DNA of 64,000 nucleotides from Rotaria socialis (lineage: Eukaryota; Rotifera; Eurotatoria; Philodinida; Philodinidae): positions 1 to 64,000 of the forward strand of contig CAJNYU010003062.1 in assembly GCA_905331475.1 (NCBI GenBank), in the 5' to 3' direction. The number at the start of each line of letters is the position of its first letter. Within the stretch, counting starts at the first letter, position 1. The notes beneath the pieces were generated by a model. It was given only the letters and a program-made list of their open reading frames with translations. It made no database searches and had not been told where the DNA came from. Below, piece after piece: positions 32,701 to 50,747 of this stretch. The translations under genes and the position numbers were made by a program.

Positions 32701-33859
32701 TCAGATATTTCTATAAAGCGCTTTTTTTTCAACTTGCCCTGCAGCACGAGAAAGGGCACACACAACACTTCAATGCAATATTTTTTTATGATTGAGACTG
32801 GAAGAGTAAAAATTGCTTGTATTCATATTAGAGCAGATTTTTGTTATTTATTCCTTAAATCTCTAAAGTAGCAGCGAAAATTTGTAGAATAATAAACGCT
32901 TTCAGGGTTTATGAAATTGCAACATATAATAAATACTTTTACACCGTATACATGTCCAAATTTTTCTAAACCTTAAAGAGTACGTGTCTGAGAGACTCAG
33001 ATATCGACCACGGTGAAATATTTCAGAATCGTCGATATTCCATAGTGACTGATTTTCTCAGAAACTTGATCTTCAGGGTTAATTCTATGCGTTGCACATT
33101 CATAAATTTTTATAAGGGTTTATGAAAATCAAATATCCTTTAGTGATGTGGATGTGAAGATTAAGAGAGCACTCGCACATCCCACCAGGATCACACCAAG
33201 GCTTAAACCAACACCGACACTAGCAATAAACAGCGCTCACTCGCACAAGCTGATAATGCCATCTCTGTAGCTTTTCTAATATTGCACATTCTCAAAATAA
33301 ATGAAAACATTCTTTTTTTTAACAAAAAATTTCATGTAAAATTTTCAGACACGAATATTTCGTACTGGTCCATCATCTCATACGGTCATTTCTGATATGA
33401 ATTCTTTTAATGACACCCGAAGTGACAAAAATCTCAATTTTGAAAATTGTAATGAATCGAAATTTCGAGTCATTTTATAAATGTCCTGATATTTTCTTTT
33501 TCTTTGTCTATTGAATTTTGGAAATCGCATTTCCTTTTAAATCTACGATTTTCTTTTAGAAATTCGCAAGTTTCAACACAACGCTGAGTTAGAATTATCG
33601 CTTCACAGAGAGAACTTGTATCAATTCTTTAGATACATCAGAAATAATGCGGAGTTTTTGAAAATAATCGAAGACTGTGCTCAACAGTGTTTATCAATAG
33701 GTGATATTCATGAACATATCACACGACTAGTTCATCAATTAAAAGTCATCAAGAAAACGTCAGGCTTTGTAAGTAATTTACTGCATTGTTCTACATTTGC
33801 ATATTAACAAAATAACTTTTGTTTATGTTTAGACGCCTTATCGGTTCATCGAAGAATAG
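29741..33859 (+). CDS. unrecognised 307-residue protein, six exons
   Basis: Exons are 29741-29757, 29813-30299, 30357-30381, 30433-30591, 33560-33768 and 33833-33859. Their sum is 924 bases, an exact 308 codons with the stop, and every junction has GT..AG. The start is MASTTTALKLHIDMTAQCF. The first 100 residues look helical and globular (FIKQQLTEEVATFICEELLF, then a hydrophobic VPIAF). The middle is basic (NKKQKRKHFG), followed by an acidic/serine segment (YSDSTTSDSGD). The C-terminal third is helical and charged (FFRYIRNNAEFLKIIEDCAQ) and ends TPYRFIEE. I recognise no family. The fourth intron (30592-33559) is about 2970 bases, against 50-60 for the rest, because it hosts the giant inverted repeat. 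The preserved frame implies the gene is still under selection. Confidence 0.75.
30603..31856. mobile_element. 1.25-kb near-perfect foldback element in an intron, TA-flanked
   Basis: The left arm (about 30603-31214) starts AGGTGCACCAAAGGCGAAAA and the right arm (about 31244-31856) ends with its reverse complement. Only 29 bases (31215-31243) separate the arms, which differ at very few positions. Flanking TA dinucleotides at 30601-30602 and 31857-31858 fit Tc1/mariner-type target duplication. The arms produce identical 68-residue frames on opposite strands (30938-31144 and 31314-31520), which reflects the symmetry and not a real gene. Insertion is 11 bases downstream of the donor of the host intron. 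The near identity of the arms suggests recent origin or gene conversion. Confidence 0.82.
32903..33125. mobile_element. decayed relative of the 8805 MITE
   Basis: AGGGTTTATGAAATTGCAAC at 32906, followed by ATAATAAATACTTTT and ACCGTATACATG, aligns with the left half of the MITE at 8805-9041. GCGTTGCACATTCATAAA and AGGGTTTATGAAAATC at 33090-33130 mark the other half. Termini and target duplication are no longer clear. It lies in the same swollen intron as the giant foldback. Confidence 0.5.
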
Positions 33860-36018
33860 TGATAACCATATTTTTTTGTAACATTAATTTAATCAACTTT
33901 AATAAATAATCTTTTTCTCCAATGAACATTTCATGGCGTTAGAATTTCAGTCACAACTGAATGAATAATGTTGATATTCCAGCAAACTGATGTTGATAAT
34001 AGCATTATAGTTAAAGATAGAATGGAAAATTGCGAATGGCGTTTTGCTTTACGTTGCGGCTAGAGCTACGATATTCATTTGAAAATATTTAGAAAACTTT
34101 TGACTAACTCAAATTCCTTCCATTCAATGTCTCCCTATCATATTCTACAATAAGATGTTTATACCAAATCGGCAATCAATTTTTTTCGAACAGCATCGAA
34201 TATTTTCTAACATAGTTGTATAATCGGATTTTCATTGAGATTTGTGTTATGATTTCTGCGTCGATTCATAAAAATCGGAATCTAATTTTGAAAAACGTCT
34301 CTATCGAAAATACGAGTTGCTATATGACTGATTGGTAAACCAATACGGCTTAAATTCTACACTGTTCTTTCAAAACGACGCTACTAATTACTCTGTTAGG
34401 TTTATATTACACTAAATTGTAGAAAAAAACAATATTCTAATAGTATTCTTGAATGAATAAAATAAAAACAATTTATTTGAAAGGCAAGTACAGTTCTAAA
34501 AAAAAGATTAATCGATGCCGGTATCGAGATTACAAAGGTAGTTTGATTTTCACTAAGATTTTGGTAATTGATTAGGACGTTGACAGATGAATTCCTCGAG
34601 GAATACTTTTCTTTCAGGACCTACTGAATATTGTCATGGGACAATTTTTCCAGTTACCTTATATTTTTGTATTCGAATAAAAATACGGAAAACTCTCTCA
34701 ACAATGAGTGTTTCTCTATTATAAGCTTTTTATGAGCACTGAAATACCAGTTGTGCACAATACTTTTTTACCGTAAAAGATAGACAGTCAGTATTTTAGT
34801 TTTAGAAAAAACAAGATTATTCAGCTCGATTGAACGTATTACATTTGAAAAACGGGAGATCAAGCACTTTTTCCCTACAAAAACTTGATTTTGTGAAAAA
34901 TAAAAATACAAATGAATCATCGTTTTCTTTACATATATTATAATTTTTCATCGACCTAAGGTTATATCTAATATTGTGACAGCAAAGGGATTCTAGGAAC
35001 ACATTTCAATTACACAACAATCTTTTTTCGTGACATAATATTCGATACAAAGTAGCACTGCTGTGATTTTATTTTCATAATGAGACCTGGAAACGATGAT
35101 GTTTCAACGAGTGCAAAATTTATCACTGATCTAGTATTGGACAGTCAATGTATGGAGATTTTATTTACGATGAAAAAAAGGTGGAATAGAAAACAGTCTA
35201 ACAGGAAGATCATATACGAGAAATGTATTCAAATAAGCGTAACGAAAGTGATGCAATGTATTCAGATGTCCGATATAAAATATGAGCTGCTTATAGATTA
35301 TTGTCTAGAAATATGTTTTCTGCAATGCTGCATATGATAGTCTACATTGATAATAATGCCTACTAGAATTCTTTTATTTTTGATGTATGTATTTTATCAT
35401 ATAGATTATTTTCATAAATTGACTCTATTTTTTTTATTAACTGCGAATATGATTATATTTATATCTGAATTGAATTTTCAGAAATTCACAAGAATGTTTT
35501 GTATCAAAATGTATAAAGTACAAAACCGATATTGATCACAAGCTATTGTTGATGGGATTTATTTCGATAGCACGATCATACATTCCGTTTGCTCACTTCA
35601 ATTTTCATCAATGGAGAGAATCGAGTTACGAAATTAGTATCCCAACTGATGGATGTTTTTCAGATCATATGTTGCCGATAAGCAAGACTCAGTTAGAACT
35701 CGAAAATTTTGAAGTCATTGTAGCTATAACCAATTGGTCAACAGTTATAATCCTGTTTTTGTTTTTTTTTATTGAATTTCTATCTAGAACATAGCGGTTT
35801 TAACATTTTCTAAGTTTCATCGGCACTCACTGATGTGTGAAATATCAACTCAAAAGCATAATAGCACGCGACTTCAGATGTTATCATAACTATAGTGAAG
35901 TATGACAAGGTTATTGCTATCTTCATGTATGTATATGTTTTATTTTCGTTCAAATAAAATTCTATTATCAATAGAATGCAACAGAATAAAAGTAAAATAT
36001 GAGTAGATAAAACTAAAA
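33860..36018. other. intergenic stretch, no gene recognised
   Basis: A few short AT-rich frames exist, such as 35080-35337, without recognisable domains or splice partners. No paired element ends were seen. Confidence 0.4.
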
Positions 36019-36357
36019 TTATTTTCGCTTTGGTTTTCCAGGAGATGGTTGAGGTGAGACTTGTCGATCTCCTTTTTTCTGTTGACGCATTCGTGCTTTT
36101 TCTAATTTTTGTCGTTTTTTAGACAATAAACTATCAACCAACCGATAAGCAACAAAACCTGTTAATAAAAGAAACAAATGTTCATTGAAAATTATTGAGT
36201 TTTAATGAAACAAACCAATTAGAACAACAATAATAATAGCCGGAATAATAATAAAGATATTGTTATAACTACTTGTATAGCCAGGTCCTTTGAATTCAAC
36301 CTAGAAATAGAAAGTAATATTTCCAATCTCAAATTGAATCCTTTAGTGATTTACCAT
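36019..36357 (-). CDS. small single-pass membrane protein, 75 residues
   Basis: On the minus strand, exon 1 codes only the ATG (36357-36355) before GTAAATC. Exon 2 is 36300-36216 and exon 3 is 36158-36019; the total is 228 bases including the stop. The protein starts MVEFKGPGYTSSYNN, has one strong transmembrane helix (IFIIIPAIIIVVLIGFVAY, residues about 16-34), and ends in a lysine/arginine/glutamine-rich tail (LLSKKRQKLEKARMRQQKK) with a Pro/Ser/Lys terminus. The layout of a short VEFKG start, one helix and a basic tail recalls plant S1FA-like proteins, but I would not assign that. Phases are consistent and introns are of the usual 54-57 bases, so I think it is a real gene. Confidence 0.7.
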
Positions 36358-39300
36358 AGTTCTAGTAGCGTTTATAGTAAAACCAAGCTTCTGTTTTTTT
36401 AGTTAATTGACACTATACCACTGTACTGTCGGCAAAAATATTAAGGGAAACCGACAACGTTGCTGATCCATATTATACCATATTTCAACCAATTACACAC
36501 CAAGAAAATGTCTACGACATCTTTCGCTTACTTTGTTCGTAAGATTTTCTATAAATAATATTTAAAAAAAACATTATTTTTAATTAATTTAAATATTCTT
36601 ACTATCAATACAACATTGTTATTGTCATACAATGCTGTACGTACTAATCCCGTCAATGACTGTTATTTAAATATCTATCTATCTATTTACTTTGTATCTG
36701 TAGAAAATCTATCTGAAATAGTCCTAATCATTGTAAATTTGTAGAAGAAAACTCTACAAACTGAACAGAGAAAATAAATGCAAAAAAATCAATCGATAGA
36801 AAATGATATCTTAAATAGAACGCGAAAAATGAATTAATCTAAGTTACATCATTATCATAGGGTTATGGGTAGATTATTTCGAAACTTTATAAATGTTTCT
36901 TCTATATTAATTTAATCAGACGCGAAATTAGTTTGTGAACATGAATCTCAATCATCTCAGGAGTTAGAAAATGCAGACAGCCAGAAGATTACGCAAACAT
37001 TGTGTCCTTTTCTATCATCAAAATGGTGTTGGTGGTCAAAGAAATTATCTCTTGATAATTAATCAATTTATTGTTCATCATGAAATAGAAATCATCTTAA
37101 CAAAGTCGATATACCACAATTTTATTTTGTGGTATAATAGTCATTTTTTTTTAATGTCAACTTTATTGTGTACTCAAAAAAAATGAGTACACTCTAGATT
37201 CGGTCAGTGTGTCCGTCCGGCCGGCCGTTAACACGATAACCTTTGAAAGCCTCATCCAATTGTCATGAAATTTTGAACACATAATGATCTCATTAATATC
37301 TCAGTCGAGTTCGAAGATGAGAAGGATCCGTCAAGAAATGGTTGAGTTATCGAAAAAATTGTCATTTTTGACCAGACCATCCCTGAGGGGGAGTACAGGG
37401 ATTTTTCAAAACAAAACATTTTCTCAGAGTTATCCACAACATGTATAAATCGACTCAGTTTTTAACGCTGATTCTGAATCTGATACTAGTTTTGAACTAA
37501 ATCATAGCTTTCTAACGAAACATCGCCTGAAAAAGGTCTCGAAATGCACAAAAACTGCATCCAGAAACCAAATTGCCTAGTTTCTCATGATAATTTTGGT
37601 GTTCAGACATTCTAGAATGACTCACATGTCCCATGCACTTTTTGCAGTACACATAACTCTCGGATGAAATCCGAAGTTTCCACATTTTTACAGTTTCGAA
37701 TTGGGTGTGTGTGTGTGTTATTATTTTGAGAAGGGAAGTATTAAAAATAACTAATTAATTGACACCACCTACCTAATCAAGCATTGGTAATTTAAAATTT
37801 TTACCCAGTACAATTATCAAAGTGTTTTCCTACAAAGTTGAACAATCACTGGAATTAATTTTTTCATATCGGCACGCATTCAAATCACATTTTGAACTGA
37901 TGAGTGAAAGTATCAAAGTTTTTCCCATGTTATTGGTGTGTTCAATGTGAAAAAAGTTTTTTTCATTCAAATTTTTATTGTGTAATCTATTTTCTGAGAG
38001 GAGAACGAATCAACTAAACTCGATAATACAAATCCGAGTGAACTGTGAAGACACCGGTCAACATGAAAAATTCCGCTTGAGAGAGCCAAGCTTCTATAAG
38101 AGTGGTGCCGATCAGTATTCAAATCAAGGAGAACAAGAATTTCTACGTTCATCTTAACCGAAAAAGTTGTTAGAAGAAAATTTCACACATATTCGAATTG
38201 TCTAGAGAGATTTTAAGCCCTTGTAAAAATGTTATAAGTATCAAAACATTCAGGGATTTTATTGAAAAATTTCTACGGACCCATTTCATTCTTGTATTTA
38301 GTTTACGCGTTATCGTGTAGCGCCAAATACATTGGATGCTATTTTAAACATTTCACCTATGAATAAATTGTAAAAAAAAAAACGATTGCCCAAGCAACTA
38401 TGATAGGTCTGAAGTCTAATTATTCTCGACACATATCGTGTCTGGAAATGAAGATGCACAGAGGCGCAATGCTGGAATACACTAGATCTTATGATCTACA
38501 TGTTGAATAATAATGTAGCATTTTGTGGTAAGCTACTATGACGTTATTGATCAGGTGGACTCAGACTCATATTACGATGAAGAACGAAACACCGACCAGA
38601 AATTGCCTAGATCACAGAAGTAAACATAGACCAAGAACTGTACATGAATTTATTTCTAATATTAGATTTTATCTCGAATAAATGAAACAAATAGTAAAAA
38701 GAAATTTATCGAATAGTTTATTTCTAATATACTCGATTGTTCTGTAATGCATAAATAAATAGTAAGTATCATTTGCGAAAAAAACTAGATTGACATCTCG
38801 ATTTACAATACATTGATGATGTTAATGGATATCGTCATCTGTAAAGAAGATTTATGCAACTTTTCAATTGTCTCGTTTATTAAATCTTCCTGTGAAACAT
38901 CAAAAATTGTTCATTTCGATGTGTCTATTTTTTCTTTCTGTAGAATCTTGTTCAACAAAATTGTTTTTCTTTTTTTTTAACTTTTGAATGATCGACTATG
39001 TTTATTTTATTTGTTTTTCCAATTATCGGTCATTTCTAAACTGAAAAATTAGTTAAATCAAAAAAGTTAAATTCATAAAACTATTTTTTCAATCTTTTCT
39101 TGTCTGAATTTCATTTGTTTTCTTCTACTAAATAAACTTTGTGGATTTATTTTATTCTTTATTTACCTTAGTTTGACAAGTGCTTATTGTTACTACTTTG
39201 ACTTATTTGATTTTATTTTGATTTCCATGTGAAACAATAATTGACATTGATGGAAAAATTTTTCTGTCTACCAATTGTCTTTTTAGAATTGATCAAAAGA

Positions 39301-41241
39301 TGATTCTTAAAGTCTCGTTATCATCGTTTTAAGAAGCTTTTAATTAATTATAGCATTAAAATTTTCGTTCATAAAATTTCTTTTTTGTTAAATATTAATA
39401 AAAAGATATAAATGTTAAAACATTCAACGTTGATTTTTATATTTTCGATACTAAGTAGAATTCAGATTATAAACAGTATATTTAACAGAGAGATTCATCT
39501 TGTATTTAAATAGAACTTTGGTTAATTACTAGCCTATGAGAGATGCATCGACTCTCAAAGTCTTACATTTCTGTTTTGTTGAATGTTTCATGCAAATCTA
39601 GACAATTTTCTTCAACTAGAAGCTGTCAGTATCGTGATTGGCATCTTTAATTATCATTGTTAATAATAGTTACCATCGAAATACAAGTAAAACTACATCC
39701 AAATTTGTTTGATATTTCTTTAAAACATTAAATCAAAAGTATCGATGAATAGGAAAACTTTAAAAACGTTCTACGAATCATTATTAGTCTCTTCACTGCA
39801 TAAATTTTTAGTATATGTTCCAAAAACAATTTATTAGTTAAAAATTAAAATAAATTTCTAAATTACTTGTTTAATTAATTACCTTTATAATTGAAATATT
39901 TCACGAAAAAAATACAGAATTTTAACAAAAATAATTTTGAAAGTTAAAGGATGAAGTACAAAAAACTTTTTTTTCCTTTTTTCAACATAAAAATTTCACA
40001 ATACTTTCTCTTTGTTTTAACAAATTAGAAATATATAAGATAGATTTGTACAATATGGTTAGATAAGCTCTTTATTCTTTCTGTCGTACTGTAAAATACA
40101 TTAGTCGTTATGTATGATACTAGGATAGACAAACTAAACGTCCCAAATGCGTTATAATAGTGTTGATGAATTATCCATTTATATTCGATTATAGCAAATG
40201 GATTGTTCTATTAGTTGTTCGACAATAACCAAAATGTTAATATTTTTCAATTGATATGCATTATTTATCTAAATATTTATTTATTTTAACAAATTTATCG
40301 CCGATTTATTGTGTAATTAAAATAAGATAAGTTTATTCAAAAACGTTGGTATTATATTTTAGACGCTATCTACTTTTAGATGGTGATGTAAAAGCTACGT
40401 AGAAAAAAAACTTTTTCTTCTTATACTGATATTCAATGGTCCAAATTATGTGCTGAGATTAGAAGATCTTGGAAACTTTACTAAGTCACTTGACTGATTC
40501 GAAGATATTTTTCTTCAACTGATTAGATTTACAAGAGTTGAAAGTGATTTTATTGGCTATTGGTGAGCAAAACAAGAGATACTAAAATAAAAATTCTCAA
40601 GTTTTACCAGCGCAAAAAAGGTTTCTTCATCATAACTGAGCTCATTTTTTTGTTTAATTGTAATATTTTTGATTCACCAAATATTCTGACCGATATATTG
40701 TCGATTGTTTTGTTTTTGCTTCTAAAGAAAAAACAAAATAGTATATGAAAAATGTTTATCATATGCCAGAACAATCTACATATTAGTCATATATATATAT
40801 ATATATATATATAGTTCTATTTGTTTATTTAAACTATTACATACAAGAAAACAATCAAAAATATTTTTTTCATGATTAATATCATTCATCTTGTGCAAGA
40901 TTTTTTTTCTCTAACTCATAATAATAACTGTTTGCTCTTCTAGATTATTTAATAAACTCGATGAGTTCCGATGAGAAACGACGTTATTGTTAACTTTTCT
41001 ATTGAATAGCTGATCTTAAATAAAAACGAACGAATATTTTGTCAGAGGTCGCTGTTCGATATTGTAAAAGAAGGGTTATAAATATCTTCATTCTATTGGT
41101 TATTAACGTACCAAATACAAAGTAAAAATTGTTATTGTCATCGTTGATTCTTCTTTAAGTTGATGTTTCCCTTGTAGTAATGATGAAAATATTTTCATTG
41201 ACATTGAATGGCATCGTTAGCTTAACATTTAATCAGTTACA
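36358..41241. other. 4.9-kb intergenic stretch
   Basis: No gene recognised. At 37200-37450 a GC-richer block with GTGTGTCCGTCCGGCCGGCC and ACACGATAACCTTTGAAAG stands out and looks like transposon terminal sequence. GTTATCGTGT at about 38308 is the inverse of ACACGATAAC at 37233, so an element of about 1.1 kb is possible but its ends are not clear. A GTGTGTGTGT run lies near 37707, and a (TA)n microsatellite at about 40788-40813. Confidence 0.35.
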
Positions 41242-46688
<5,447 letters not shown>

Positions 46689-49529
46689 ATTTGTTGGTGC
46701 TGCTGAACTCAATCTATTGTCATTCCATTTTTTTCTCTTCTCTGTAAATAATATTTTTCTAATAGTTCATTTTTCCTCTCAAGGTGCTTGGTTTCTCGCT
46801 TTGCTCCGGCTTTGTCTTCTGCATTTCTTAACTACTTAATAGAAACTCTTTTTTTCTCGTTTTTTTGTCTATAAAGTTTCTTTATTCATGGATTTATTAT
46901 GAGAGTGAAATAAAATTGTTAAACAAAGATTAAATCACTTCGAATAACTTTCTTTAATCAATATCAATAGGACTTGACAATTTGCTGAATTGAAATAGAA
47001 TAATAGTAATACAGCAATTTTCTCCCTGATAATAATAACAATAAAGCATTGATTTTGAAAATCATTAAATATTACACATTTAACTATTCGTGACCAGCTT
47101 TATTGATTTCTTCGTTCTCATTTAATTAGAATTTGATCATGATCAGGTGTTAAATATAATTAAATTTTATCTCTCAATGGTTTAGATTTTTATCAAAAAG
47201 AATTCATTTTGGATTCAGAGGGAATAGCGTGTTCATAGGCGAGAGAGACTAGCATATTGATTTTTGTTAACTTGAGTTGAATGAGAAGAAAGAAACGTTT
47301 AAAATCTGTTCATTTATAAGTACAAGTTTACGATCTAGGAGAAATTATGATGTTTAGCTGTTCATGCAGCTCATCGATTCTTGAATAACTTCTTTTTTAT
47401 AATATCGTAACACTCAGTAATATTTAATTAAATGAGCAAAATCTACTAAACAAAATATTCTTGGCTAAAAAGCAAATTAACTTTTTTTTCTAATCTCGAC
47501 AAGTATATTTAGATACTAAAGTAAAATATGATAAATGTTTCATATGTATACTACTATGTCAAAAGAAATCTGTACAAACTATGACACACAAGTCAGATTA
47601 GCGAAAATTTATAGTAGAATTAAAGAGATTAATGAAATATTTATCAAACTGTAAGCAGATCTGTTAAAGTATCTGTTGTATTTTTTTTTAGTAGCATAAA
47701 TACTTGATAAAAAAATGTATCAATTCTAATAAATGCGTTTACGATGTAAGCGCGTAGAAGGCCTCTCAATAATACATGACTAACAGTGGTTTATTTAATA
47801 ATACATTTTGTCTTTCTCTCTTTGGTGCATTTGTTACACACAATTCTATTATAATGAATTAAAGAGAGAAACTCTTATGTAATGTTCTGGTTTGATTTGA
47901 TATATTTTCATGAGAAGATGAATCATTTGAAATGCTTTTTCTCTTTATGTCGTGCTCAATCGAATAAACGAACAGAGTTGTTGTTTCTTCTGTTCAACTA
48001 AAATATTTGTCATCGCTTAAAGAGTCACTCGTCATATAACGACAAGTTGAGAAAAAAATTGATCTTATCGGTCACTTGGAAAAGGATCATAAATCATACA
48101 GACAATAAAATTGCGGGAGATAAAGAGAAGCAGAGCTTCTTTTTTTCTTGTTTCTCTTGTTTTGATTGGATTCGAAGAGAAAAATATACTGATCGATATC
48201 TGTTTGACCGAATGACCAGCGAATAGATAGATTCTAAAAAAGAACATAGTTGAGCATTTTCTTCGATTAATAATACGAAAATAAATAAATAGGTAAGAAG
48301 ATTTTACTGCTTTTGAAAAAGAAAATTTTTGGTAAAAATCTAATTTAATATTTAAAAACAAGTTGAACAAAAAGAAAAATTCTATCGTCAATGTATGTTA
48401 AATAAATCAAATATAACATCTGACAATAGAAAAAGTTTATTTTTGCGACGAAAAAAAAGACATCATCTATATATACGTAGTTTAATCGAGAAGAACAATC
48501 TAGTTGGCAAATGATCTTTTCTTCTTTCTTAGAAAAAAAAAGAAAAGAGCGCATAAAATACTTCGACAAATCTACTCGTTCATTGCATAGTTGATTCTAT
48601 TTTTGTAGAAAAGAGTATGTTCTTATTTTAGTCACCTGCAAAAAGTTAAAGAAATTTTTTCTTTGTTTTTATTTCAAATTTGATGTGTGCTTTTCAAAAC
48701 CAACTCTGAAGAATAGTAAAATGTTAACAAGTAAGTGTTCAATATGAGAACGCGAAAGCGACAGTCACACATAAATATCATAAGTTGAATGATTTCGTTC
48801 TATCAATGAATAATGAGAAGAAGAAAAAGCACTAAGTTTATATCACAAGATTATTTCAATTCAATCCCTTTCGCGAACTGCATATTATTGTTATTGAATG
48901 ATTATTCAATAGTAAGTGACATGATTAAGGAAAGATTATTATTAGTTATAGAACGATTAATATAAACCAAAATAGTATCATGTTTATAACAGAACTATTA
49001 TGCATAGTAATCAATAACGAGATGATTAATGCTAATCTACGATGATATAAAATAATGTGATGATTTTTATCTTTCAAATCTTTCTAAATGAATATTCATA
49101 AAGAAGAGCGAAAGGAAGATAAATAGAAATCAGAAATTTCAAATTACAGTTATTCGAAGACATAGAATAAATCTGAATCTGAATATCTACACTTTTACAA
49201 CGATTTGCTTACCATTTTTAAGAAATTTTCGTGACGATGTCAAAATAGTAATATTTCCGCATCAGAGAGAAATAGACATTCAAGTATATATATATATATT
49301 ATAACTTTGATGAATAATCATTGATAGAAAAAAATACATATAGAAAGTTTAATGATTCAATGTTATTTTGCGATACTATCAATATTTTGTTTTCTATGAG
49401 ATTATAACAGATGTAGAACAAAGATATGTAATTGAGCTATTTAAATTATAATCTATACAGATCGATTGAATTGATGAACATATGTTTATGTCATAGGAGT
49501 TTAAATTACAAACAACATATTTTAGATAA
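46689..49529. other. intergenic stretch after PKN
   Basis: AATAAA at about 46909 is a plausible PKN polyadenylation signal. No gene was recognised in the rest. A (TA)n run lies at about 49287-49300. Confidence 0.4.
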
Positions 49530-50747
49530 ATGGATTCATCATTTGAAATGCTTAATCGTTCGTCATATTTTCCAATCTATTCTTATCCGTTATCTGTTCC
49601 ACCTGAAATCTCATCATTCGACTCCATATCATTTCGATCAAACAATAATAATACAACTACTGATAGTTTATCATATTATTCAGACAATTCATCAACATAT
49701 CCATCAACTACCTATACAAATTCGAGATCTCACCCTCGCATCAATGAATTAGACGCTGCTGGTATTTTTTAATGATTAATAAAAAGAAAAGGGAATTATT
49801 AATTTCTTTTTTGTCTTATGTTATTTTAGGTGTTGATTCAACAATTGATCGATGCAATATCAATAATTCATTATCTTCATTATTAGTTCCTCGCTGCAGT
49901 GATCGTTGTCTTGTATGCAATGATCGTTCATCTGGAATACATTTTGGTGTGTTAACATGTGAAGCATGTAAAGCATTTTTTCGTCGAACTAGTCTTTCAT
50001 TGTATTCAATTCCACAAGCATGTTCACCAATTCGATGTGAAATAAATACAAAAAATCGTAATAACTGCCCTGGTTGTCGTTTTGATAAATGTAAACGCCT
50101 TGGAATGGATCGAGATAATGTTATTTATGGAAAACCATCAAAACAACAAATTCATTCATCGTATCATCAAGACTATCGTTTTGTTGAACAGTTAACACAT
50201 TTATCTAATGAATTAATAAAAATCTTTCAAAATATTCATTCAGCATATCAAGCATCATTATTAAATTCCTTTGAAGTTAAACAACAAATAGATCAATTTG
50301 GACAAATTCTATTTCAGTTTTTTTATGAACAAACATACCAGATTTATGTAGTATTTCATTTATTCTAAATAGAACAACAAAAGAAAATGTTCTTTTTCTA
50401 TTTTTTAGAATGTTAATTCATCGGATGTTATTCATCGAATTCTTATTCTTATTTTGGATTCTTACAAAACTTATCCCATTTCTGATTATAATTTTGTTGA
50501 ATACATTAATCTACAAACGATACTTTCTGTCTGGTTGTTTGTTTATTATTATGAAACATTTTTATTAAAGCAAAAAATTCCACATGCAAAATTAACCACA
50601 TTAATTAAACTTCTTGATATGGAATTAACCAAAATTAATCAATATTATGGTCAAGATAAAAATAAACTTAAATTTTTTAAGATAAATTTTATTAACACAT
50701 TCACTATATTTTCTGATCATCTTCAAGAAATAAGTTTGAAAAAATAA
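49530..50747 (+). CDS. nuclear hormone receptor with C4 zinc-finger DNA-binding domain
   Basis: Exons 49530-49761, 49830-50347 and 50409-50747 join in phase to 362 residues. An N-terminal Ser/Thr/Tyr/Asn-rich region (1-95) precedes the DNA-binding domain. Finger one is CLVC..(13)..CEACKAFFRR; finger two runs from ACSPIRC through CPGCRFDKCKRLGM. The P-box CEACKAFFRR differs from the common CEGCKGFFRR, an A-for-G form frequent in nematode-type and NR1-like receptors. About 190 residues follow. They are helical, with FVEQLTHLSNELIKIFQNIH then YKTYPISDYNFVEYINLQTI, but they lack an obvious AF-2 motif, so the ligand domain is short or diverged. It likely binds DNA in the nucleus; ligand and subfamily are unknown. 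Confidence 0.85.
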
